Shown here: positions 55,874 through 64,000 of the stretch, piece by piece | Layout of the letters: each line of letters starts with the position of its first letter | Numbering within the stretch: the stretch's first letter is position 1 | Made by a program: the position numbers and the translations under genes | The notes under the pieces: generated by a model | What the model saw: only the letters and a program-made list of their open reading frames with translations | Database searches by the model: none | Told to the model about the DNA's origin: nothing | NCBI GenBank assembly: GCA_033977485.1 | Contig: CM066989.1 | Span: forward strand, 35,466,595 to 35,530,594 | DNA from: Hydrangea macrophylla | Lineage: Eukaryota > Streptophyta > Magnoliopsida > Cornales > Hydrangeaceae | Length of the DNA stretch: 64,000 bases | Direction of reading: 5' to 3'

Positions 55874-57064
55874 CTCCCTCCGTCCTATTTTATGTGTCCT
55901 CCTTTCTTTTTGAAATATTCTAAAATTGTTGTCCATTTTCCTAAATTAGTATATAAATTTTATTTAGTTTTCCAAACTATCATTCCTTGCAATCAACACT
56001 AACACTTCATTTCGTCTGATTGTGAAATTATATAATTATAATATGGAAGCCTCAAGTGCCACATGGCACAAAGAGAGGCATTGCTAGAAATTTTTTAAAT
56101 TTTGCTCATTAAATTACTACAAACACTTCATTATTAACATCAACACCCAATACACCATTGATTACATACACGCATATATGCACCTAGATATAAAAATACT
56201 ACCACCAAAACTATACGATCATGGTAGGATTTTCTACCACCCGTGATTTATGGACTTTTTTCTTTTACATTTTTTTAAAATCAAAATATCATATTAATAC
56301 CAAAAAATATTGATTAAATATTTCTCTCGTGCATTGCACGGGTCAAGAGCTAATATATAATAGAATTGAATTGGAGAGAATAGAAAAGAAAATAAAAGAA
56401 TAGAATTTATTTACAATTCTAATTCTCATGTTTGGTTTAAAACAGAAATGAAAATAATAGAATTGAAAAGAATTATTGTTATTTCCTAAAACACCCCAGA
56501 CCCAGCATTACCCAAACAGACCTTAAGACGAACCAGAAGATGAAGACTAGAAAGGTCTGCTTAAGACCTTAAGCAGACCAGACCAGAAAGGAAGAAGACG
56601 AACCGGAAGATGAAGAAGGACCAGAAGACGAACCAGAAGATGAATAAGAAGAAGAAGAGGAAGGAGAAAAAGACGAAGAAGAAGAAGCTGCGAAGAAGAA
56701 GATGCGAAAGGAAAAAAAACGAAGAAGAAAAAATTAGGGCTCGAGAGATTGGGATGTTTTGGGAAGAGCACATTTTTAGACTAAATTCTCACCAAATCCG
56801 ACCAATTTTGGTCGGTTTTCACTTTGGCCTAATACTTCAATTCTCAAGAATTGGCAAGAATTGGAAATCATTTCATTTCTAATTTTTATGTTAAAGAAAA
56901 CACATGATTTGACACAAACAAGAATTGAAAACCAAACGGAGTGCAAAACAAAGCAAAAAAAGAAAGTGCAATGACTATGAGCAATTGTTGAAAGTAGGTG
57001 TAGATTCTTTTTGTCCCTTTGAATAGTTAAATTCCCCAAGACACATAAAATAAGACAGAAGGAA
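55874..57064. mobile_element. Mariner/Stowaway-type element (1.2 kb), with nested DNA
   Basis: The left tip CTCCCTCCGTCCTATTTTAT (55874) is the well-known plant Stowaway/mariner terminal repeat. Its inverted partner ends at 57064; over 25 bp the two differ at four places, all C to T. TA flanks both ends (55872-55873, 57065-57066), the expected target duplication. The interior has no transposase; AATAGAATTG/CAATTCTA-type inverted words and a GAAGA-rich block (56530-56740) suggest a second small element nested inside. Confidence 0.65.
56325..56357 (+). other. Possible Helitron 3' end
   Basis: CGTGCATTGCACG forms a short hairpin, followed after GGGTCAAGAG by CTAAT. Plant Helitrons end in a hairpin about 10 bases before CTRR and insert before T. 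A possible TC start lies at about 55850, but it overlaps the mariner tip, so this is only a hint. Confidence 0.3.
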
Positions 57065-57066
57065 TA

Positions 57067-58369
57067 ACATATAATACCTCGATTTGCATGCCATTTTCCA
57101 ATTCAATTGTCCAATTTTAGATTTTATCAACTTGGTTTGTCCTCCTCCAATTTTACACCCATAGCCGCATCACTTTCTTTTGTACTTCCTGGTTATTTTC
57201 ATTTTCCCAAAATCAGTCAAATAAGTGAAATGACCGCTATTTTGTTGATTTCTTCGCTATGTGAGAGGGAGAGCCTGAGTATGGATTAAGGTCTTGTTTG
57301 TCAAATTACATTTAGGTTTCTTCTAGGGGTGTCAAATCCGCCCCGTCCTGCCATCTTGACGAGTTGGACAAGTTTTGGTGAGATAGACAGGACAGCGCGA
57401 ATTGACTCAATAAGAGATACAGGGTGACTCGTCCCAGTTTAATAATTCATGGGCTAACGGGGCAGGACGAGACGAGACGGGACAGCTATCTCGCGGATTA
57501 GTAGGCCCGACCCTGGGCAGAAGCAACAAAGGCCATTGCCTCCCCCAATTCTCCTTGTATTTTTAGGCCCCCAATTCCCTAAATATGCGTACTAGTGCTA
57601 GTCCAGTCCAAAATTATTCACAGCCGAAATGAAAAGACCTAAACTAAATACAAACTAAGGCCCGACCCCAATCCCAAGGAACCTTTAAAGCTGTACCTCC
57701 TACACGGTTACTCCAGCATATTTTAGGGCTTTTACATATATTTATGGTTAAATTACATTTTGGTATCTTATAGTTTGGGCGAAGTTTCACTTTGGGTCTT
57801 CTAATTTAAATTGTAATATTTTGGTCTCTGTAGTTTTGAATTGGTTTCAATGTAGATCGTACCTCTAACTTCATTAATGCAACTTGACAAAAAACTCACA
57901 TTTTGGCACCCTATAGTTTGAGTGAAGTTTCACTTTGGGCCCTAGAATTTAGACGAAGTTTAACTCTGGGCCTTAGAATTTCGGAGAAGTTATGAGTACA
58001 CCGTCAAATTGCACTAACGGAGTTAGAGGTAGGACGTACATTGAACATTTCCAACTGGCAGGTGCAAGTTCCTAGTATATACATGAAACAGACTTCAGTG
58101 CTGTTAAGTGTGTACTGTTGGTGCTATTCCACACAAGTGAAAACAGCACCAAAACAGTTTGGTCAAAACTGTAATTTCACACTATTTTTACTGTTTATGT
58201 GTGGGAAACAGCACTAACAACACACAGTGAACGTCACCGACGTCTATTCCTATACATATATAGTGTCTGATTTGCTTATTTTGTTGTCATCTGGTTTATT
58301 TGCTTTGCTGTTTGACAAACATATTGGTACAATTAGCTGAATAAGTTTTAGAGACTTTGGAAGGAGTTT
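57067..58369. other. Unassigned DNA with repeat words
   Basis: No gene. TAGGGGTGTCAAATCCGCC at 57325 resembles a hAT-type tip, and 57750-58000 holds two copies of an ACATTTTGG..CCTATAGTTTG..GAAGTTTCACTTTGGG segment (57757 and 57899). Confidence 0.4.
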
Positions 58370-58385
58370 AGTTAATCAATTTTAA

Positions 58386-58612
58386 GCCAAGATCCTTGTG
58401 GTCTAGTGGCATCAATTCCTCTCCTTTAAGTGGAAGAGGGGGGTCAACTCCCAATTGGGAGTGGAGAGGGAATTTATTTCCTCTTCGGGCTGTCTACGGG
58501 AGGAGTATTCATTGAAGTGGGCCTCGGTCCCCCTGGCTCAGTCAAATGTGTGTGTGGTGTGTGCCTGCGAGTACTTTGCCTTAGCAAAAAAAAAAAAAGA
58601 AAAAGAAAAAAC
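58386..58612 (+). mobile_element. tRNA-derived SINE with perfect 16-bp target duplication
   Basis: The body starts with a tRNA-like head (CTTGTGGTCTAGTGGCATC, an A-box; GGGTCAACTCCCA, a degenerate B-box) and ends in an A-rich tail. AGTTAATCAATTTTAA flanks it at 58370-58385 and 58613-58628 without a mismatch, so the insertion is rather recent. SINEs are copied by a LINE's enzyme. Confidence 0.85.
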
Positions 58613-58628
58613 AGTTAATCAATTTTAA

Positions 58629-59244
58629 AAATTAGACATAATTTTTGCTTAGACTTATTTACCCTCCCTCTAGGTCTAAGTTTCCTAAAAACACACCTTT
58701 TCAAACTGGTATTAAAGCAGACTTTAGCGATCCCTGCCGCTTGTTAGGAATGGGTTGTTAGAGAGAAGATTGGCCTGTTTGATGGGAACAATAAACCAAA
58801 AGAGTATTGTTAGATCCACACAAAATTCAAACTGAAATTTTGGTTTCGAACCGTCCCAAAAAGGACTTCTTTTCCTTGCTTTCTTTGTTCTCTTTTCTCT
58901 TGTTTTTTTTTCCTTTTCTTCTCAGACATTTTGTCATGAACAAGAACACCGCAGGCCCACATATTAAACGTTGAATCACGCGCCTTTTCTTTAAATTCCC
59001 ATAGGACAATTGATTTTTCTTTATTTCCTTGTTCTTTCATTCAAAGATATCAATTATGGGTAATTTGTAAAACATTTCCTTTGTCCACACAAATCACACC
59101 AATTCAAAGATAATGATCGGTAAGGTGTAAAACACCAAGAATAGAAGACTTTGAACCCCCCGTGGACTGTGCCCAAGTCAAGACCAGCCTCTTTATTTAT
59201 CTCTCTAAGCATGATGAGCCTTTTGCATAATCACCGGGTCGGTC
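58629..59244. other. Upstream region of the receptor kinase gene
   Basis: No gene. 58840-59000 is T-rich. The promoter probably lies here; the best TATA-like word is CTTTATTTAT at about 59189, some 50 bp before the ATG, which is weak evidence. Confidence 0.4.
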
Positions 59245-62200
59245 ATGGCATTCTCTATTTCCATTTCTAAAGTAGTAGTAGTCATCATCTATTGCTCTAC
59301 CATACTCTTTTGGTATGCTGCCAGTACTACTAGTTATACAACTATATCATCATTTGAACTAGAAGCAAAGGCTCTAATTAATAGTGGTTGGTGGGAAGAC
59401 TGTGCTATAAACACCTCTGATCATTGCAAGTGGCCCGGCATAATCTGCAACAATGCTGGAAGTATCACTGAGGTGAGCATGTCTAATAACTCATTGGTCG
59501 TAGGTAAGTTGGAGAAATTTAATTTCTCTTCCTTCCCGAACCTTGTCCGTCTTGATCTATCCATGAATCGACTCAATGGTAGCATCCCGTATCAAATAGG
59601 TGCACTTTCAAAACTTGCAATTCTCAACTTGTCCTCGAATGAACTAACAGGTGAGTTACCTCTTTCGATTACTACCCTAACCAAATTGGTTGATCTTGTC
59701 CTGAGCTCGAACAAACTTTCCGGTCCCATCCCAGCCGCACTTAGTCGCTTGACTAAGCTTTCCAGTCTAGACATGTCTTCATGTTCGTTCGAAGGTTCCA
59801 TCCCCCCAGAAATAGGGAATATGAAGAGTTTGATTTATCTTGACCTTAGTGATAACAAAATCATAGGTCCAATCCCTCAGAGTCTCAGTCAATTAACCAA
59901 TCTGACCACCTTGTTCCTTGATTATAATCAAATCAATGGTTCCATACCTAAAGAAATTGGGCTTCTGACAAGTTTACAACATGTCTACCTCTCCTCCAAC
60001 AAGCTCAATGGACATATTCCAATAGATATAAGAAATTGGTGGAAGTTGGAAGAGTTGTACTTGAATAACAACTACTTGACTGGAAGCATTCCATTTCAAA
60101 TAGTTGACTTATCTTATCTCAGCACGATTGACCTGAGTAACAACTCAATTAGTGGAAAGATACCTCCCCAACTCGGGCGTAGTTCCAACTTATTTTCTTT
60201 AAACCTATCCTACAACTTAATTAGTGGAGAGATACCTTCCCAACTCGGGTTTTATTCCACCTTAGTTTCTTTGGATCTGTCCCACAATAAATTCTCCGGC
60301 ATGATTCCACCTTATCTCATCCACGTAAGCATCGTTAACCTATCATTCAATGCTTTGGAAGGTCAAGTCCCAGAGGGTTTTCTTTTTGAACATGGCTGCA
60401 ATGTGTTTATTGGAAATCAAGGTTTATCTGGTAAAGAACGCTGCACTTCACCGCCTCCCACGAGCCTTGGAGATCAAGGTTCAAGCACTGGTTTCCTACC
60501 TAAAATCTATGTTGACATTTTTCTTCCAATCTCTGCTTTCCTTGCCTTCTTAACTCTTGGAATTCTGTGCTTTTCACGGTGTAAGTCTAAGAAAATCCAC
60601 CAGAAGTCAAGAGTGATGAAGCACGGGGACATATTATCCATTTGGAATTATGATGGTACAATAGCATACAAAGACATCATCAATGCAACAGAGGATTTTG
60701 ACATCAAATACTGCATTGGACCCCGAGGTTATGGCAGAGTATACAAAGCCCAGTTGCCGAGTGGGAAAGTAATTGCATTGAAGAAACTTCACCGTCTGGA
60801 AAGTGACGAGCCAGCCTTTGCCAACAGTTTTAGAAATGAAGCCCGCATTTTGTCAGAAATAAGGCACCGAAACATTGTGAAACTTTATGGGTATTGTATA
60901 CATAAGCGGTGTATGTTTTTGGTCTATGAGTACATGGAGAGGGGAAGCCTATTTTGTGTATTGAGGGATAGAGTTAAAGCCGTGGAATTGGATTGGGGAA
61001 AGAGAGTGAGTGTTGTGAAAGGCATTGCCCATGCCGTATCTTATATGCATCATGATTGCAACCCGCCAATCATTCACCGCGACATTTCAAGTAACAACAT
61101 CCTGTTGAACTCAGAAATGAAGGCTTTTGTCTCTGACTTTGGCACTGCTAGATTGCTTGATCCAGATACTTCAAATCAAACTTTAGTGGCAGGCACCTAC
61201 GGATACATTGCTCCAGGTATGTAACCATTGTTCCTCATGCCCCTATATTGTTTTTCTCTTTTCTGTTAAGGAACCAAGAAATCGTTTAGACTTGATAGGT
61301 TCTATTAGGGGTAGCCATGGACCGGGCTGGGCCGGGTTAATATTGGACATTCAATGAGAGTAGCCTTTGGCCAAGCTTGGCCTAGCCTAGTATTGGGCTT
61401 TAGTTAAACACGGCCCTGAGGAAACATATATAGCTCGCTCACACCCATTCTGGCCGGAACAATTTTTAAACTATAGAGTCTTGGTGTGGTTATCCTAATA
61501 TTAGGTATAGTGAACAAGACTCTATAGTTATTGGGTCGGATTGATAATTTTTCCTTCCCCAACTTTATTTTCTTGAAATTTGTCTTTCTTGTCAGTGTTC
61601 ATATAGCACTAATAACAAAGCACAAATAAAATTTTAACGAACACTCTAATGTGCACATCCCTTTTGCAGCAATAGAAAGTAGAGACTTTGGTATTATATA
61701 CTTCACATAGTGTAAATACTGAAACATTAATAATAACATACACGGCTATTAATAAGGGCCCGGTCGGGCTTAATTAGCCAGGCCTATGATATAACGTCCA
61801 AGCCAGCCCAAAAATTGATCATGGTCCAAATCATTTGCCAAGCCCAGTCCTATAGAACACTAATACTCCCTTTTATTTTTCTGGGCTATTTTTGTAATTT
61901 TGCACTTATATTCTGCTACTCCAATTCTATGTGATAAGAGTGGCTATCAATGTACTTTATAATCTCACTTTCTACCTTTAGAGCATATTGAAAATTGCAG
62001 CACTTTCGTGAATGTAACCCAACCACCTCCCTTGTGGCCGGATGGCAAGGCCTCTGGGTGTTATACCTAAAGGTCTCAAGTTCGAATCTCAAGGGGGTGG
62101 CCACAGGTGATTCACCCGGACGCCCTGGCCTTGTGGGATTAGTCGATATGCGCGCAAACTGGCCCGGACACCCACGGTTACCAAAAAAAAAAAAAAAAAG

Positions 62201-62958
62201 TGTATGTAACCCCACTATTGGGTTAAACCATGTAAAATCTAGTGCTCAGGTGTTGTGCGAAAGTATCTCACAGATTTTGGGATATGTGTAAATCGTTAAC
62301 ATCGTTGTCCTATAGAAAAACAATAACGATACACTCACGTCTCTAACTACACTTCCAATTACATTCTTGTTTTAAATACATGTACCATGTACTGTGTAAG
62401 TGGTGCACAGAAAAATGTGAAAAAATCAAACAACATAGGGTACATGCATTTAAAGCATAAAATGTGGTTGGAGGTGTGCTTGGAGATATGAGTGTATCAT
62501 TATTGATAAAAAAAAATATATCAGTGCCATGTAAACCACACATGTGTGCACAAATGCGGGAAGGGAGGAGGATTTTGTTCTTGTCTAACAGATTTCTTGC
62601 TGATGCAGAACTTGCCTTCACCATGGCTGTGACTGAAAAATGTGATGTTTATAGCTATGGGATCGTGGCACTAGAAACAATGATGGGAAGGCATCCAAGA
62701 GAACTTCTTTCTTCATTATCATCAAAATCTGCTCAACATATAATGCTCAAGGATATTTTGGACCCACGCCTAACGCGTCCTGTGAATCAACTGCTTATTG
62801 AGAACATGGTTCTTGCAGTAACACTTGCACTGGCATGTGTATCTCCTAATCCAAAATCTCGGCCAACAATGCAATATGTGTCTCAAGAATTATCTGTACG
62901 CAGACCACGATTACGAAAGCCACTGCATGAAATTGTAATATCACAACTGATAAATTAA
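59245..62958 (+). CDS. LRR receptor-like kinase, MIK2-like, two exons (59245-61216, 62609-62958)
   Basis: The predicted product is 773 residues: signal peptide (1-27), LRR N-cap with CKWPGIICN (61-69), about 11-12 leucine-rich repeats (98-376), one membrane helix (421-443) and a Ser/Thr kinase. Kinase residues are present: glycine loop IGPRGYGRV (491-499), Lys513, Glu532, HRD (611-613), DFG (631-633) and APE completed by exon 2. The GT donor at 61217 splits the Glu codon of APE; exon 2 follows GATGCAG at 62608. Such kinases sense peptides or damage at the plasma membrane; MIK2-like is inferred from the kinase (IHRDISSNNILL, YIAPELAFTM). Fewer repeats than MIK2, but no stop or shift. The start has GTCATGGC context. 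No polyadenylation signal is obvious. Confidence 0.9.
61217..62608 (+). other. Intron of the receptor kinase gene (1392 bp)
   Basis: Bounded by GTATGT and TGATGCAG. It contains GGGCCGGG/GGCCCGG-rich segments at 61305-61400 and 61755-61830 that may be ends of a small DNA transposon, plus an Au-type SINE (62021-62199). The SINE raises intron length without touching splice sites. Confidence 0.85.
62021..62199 (+). mobile_element. Au-type SINE in the kinase gene intron
   Basis: The tRNA-like head has A-box TGGCCGGATGGC and B-box GTTCGAATC (62080-62088). The body has GCGCGCAAACTGGCCCGGAC and a poly-A tail, as in plant Au SINEs. Flanks GTGAATGTAACCC (62008-62020) and GTGTATGTAACCC (62200-62212) are a 13-bp target duplication with one mismatch. 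Confidence 0.85.
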
Positions 62959-63620
62959 GATCTAATACATATTGATAGGGAAGCAAAACAATGCCAGATT
63001 GAATAAGTACTTATGGATTTTTTTTTTTTTTTTTTCTTAGCAAAATAAAAAAGTAGTTATTGTAATTATTTATGGCATTTGTGCCAATTTTTCTAAAAGC
63101 AGTTTTTCATTATTAACGGCTGAAAATCATCTAATAACAACTTTAGGAGTTCAAGACATTTTCAAATTGCAGAAACTTAAAACTATTTATTAAAAAAAAA
63201 AAAACTTTTAACTGCAAAATTTATTATCACGATTGTAAGCAATTTTTTTCCTTCTCAAAAGTTTATATTGCTTTTCACTTCAAAAAAAAAAACTAAAACA
63301 AAAAGTTTACATTGCTTTAGCAATAGATAAACAATACAGACTTAATTTGTCTACCGTAATTAAAAAGAAAAAAGAAAGAGAAAGGAAAGTGCTTACCGGT
63401 GGAAATGTTGGACTTATGTTTCTAAAATTTTTATCTCTAAAGTGTTTTTCAAATGATGTTGCAGCAGCGGGGTTATGACTAAATACAGTGGGATCAGTTG
63501 AATTTTGATTGAAAGTTGTTTATCAGGCACTACTGCAATATCATTTAGAAAACACTTTTGGGATAAAAATTTGGAAAAACTCTGTCCATAATTTTTCTCC
63601 ATAGCTAGTCTTAACTTGCC
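62959..63620. other. 3' flank of the kinase gene
   Basis: A- and T-rich with long homopolymers (63018-63036, 63190-63206). No gene. The 3' UTR of the kinase probably lies in the first 200 bp. Confidence 0.5.
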
Positions 63621-63635
63621 ACAACTTCACAAGTT

Positions 63636-63811
63636 TTTTTTTTTTTGGTAATCGGGGTGTCCGGGCCAGCTTGCGCGCACCTCGACTAATCCCCCGAGGC
63701 CTGGAGGCGCCGGGTGAATACTCCAGTGGCCACGCTCCCCATGACTCGAACAATAAACCTCTTGGGTAGTACACCCAAGAAGCTTACCACTCGGCCACAA
63801 GGAACTTGGTT
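63636..63811 (-). mobile_element. Au-type SINE (minus) with perfect 15-bp target duplication
   Basis: On the minus strand: CCTTGTGGCCGAGTGGTAAG (A-box), GTTCGAGTC (B-box), TAGTCGAGGTGCGCGCAAGC and a poly-A tail. ACAACTTCACAAGTT flanks it at 63621-63635 and 63812-63826 exactly. It shares its whole layout with the SINE at 62021. Confidence 0.9.
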
Positions 63812-63826
63812 ACAACTTCACAAGTT

Positions 63827-64000
63827 GAATTCCTTCTTTTCCGCAGACTTTATGTTCTTTTCTCAGCACAAACTTTTAACATATCAAAGCTAAGCATGAG
63901 TGATAAAGAGTGGTGTGAAAATCAATTATAGTTTGGTTGGAGGATTCAGTGTGTGCCTCTTCTTCTTCCTTACAAGTCTTGTGCGTCTGGATCGCCCTAA
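63827..64000. other. Right edge, nothing recognised
   Basis: About 170 bp with no open frame or repeat that I recognise. Confidence 0.5.

Noticed and set aside
56547..56882. Lys/Glu-rich or Leu/Phe-rich frames as a nuclear or membrane protein
   Set aside because: A GAAGA-rich low-complexity block inside the mariner-type element; no conserved domain.
61305..61830. hAT-like transposon in the kinase intron
   Set aside because: GGGCCGGG-type words occur at both sides, but I could not place terminal repeats or a target duplication.

Overview
This 64 kb window is nuclear DNA of a flowering plant, most likely a eudicot. The evidence is Tat/Ogre-like, chromovirus and copia LTR retrotransposons, Au-type SINEs, plant MITEs, a plant mobile domain (PMD) gene and a MIK2-like leucine-rich-repeat receptor kinase. 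AT-rich, stop-riddled, nested repeats fill about 90% of the window. I found no rRNA, tRNA, CRISPR or bacterial-type features. The species cannot be told from the sequence.

Layout. 1-355: copia pol scrap (minus). 1439-9480: decayed Ty3/gypsy Tat element (plus) with LTR, primer site, gag, protease, RT, two RNase H domains, integrase and an antisense extra ORF; its 3' LTR is missing. 9484-11044: copia remnant (minus). 12868-13972: truncated Ogre-like LTR (minus). 13973-16440: another long LTR with tandem repeats. 16916-17045: possible exon scrap. 17329-20153: copia element (plus), related to the minus one, cut inside integrase by an Ogre-like element. 20154-26455: that element's 3' LTR, polypurine tract, minisatellites and an antisense PMD gene with recognisable introns. 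26456-31115: a second Ogre-like deletion derivative (minus). 31116-31504: a plus-strand LTR stub. 31505-42076: decayed chromovirus whose 3' LTR is split by a 3.1 kb solo Ogre-like LTR (38901-42033). 42303-44791: CACTA-like fragment. 44792-49829: Ogre-like derivative (plus) with a complete 3.1 kb LTR, tRNA-Arg-type primer site and gag start, closed by an inverted LTR stub. 49830-54671: LTR-like DNA with two 1 kb direct copies, microsatellites and a palindromic MITE. 54672-58612: hairpin MITE, mariner/Stowaway element, possible Helitron end and a SINE. 59245-62958: the only intact protein gene, a two-exon LRR receptor kinase, with an Au-type SINE in its intron. 63636-63811: a second Au-type SINE, inverted.

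How it fits together. The region grew by nested insertion: Ogre-like LTRs sit in copia, in each other and in the chromovirus. No Ogre-like pol is present, so these copies would depend on a partner elsewhere. The strongest leads for something undescribed are (i) a paired stem-loop in the Ogre-like LTRs, seen in four copies with compensatory base changes, (ii) the intron-containing antisense PMD gene inside the element at 20154-26455, and (iii) a GC-rich repeat upstream of the LTR TATA box. Element boundaries, domain calls and base pairing were read by eye without any search or alignment program.
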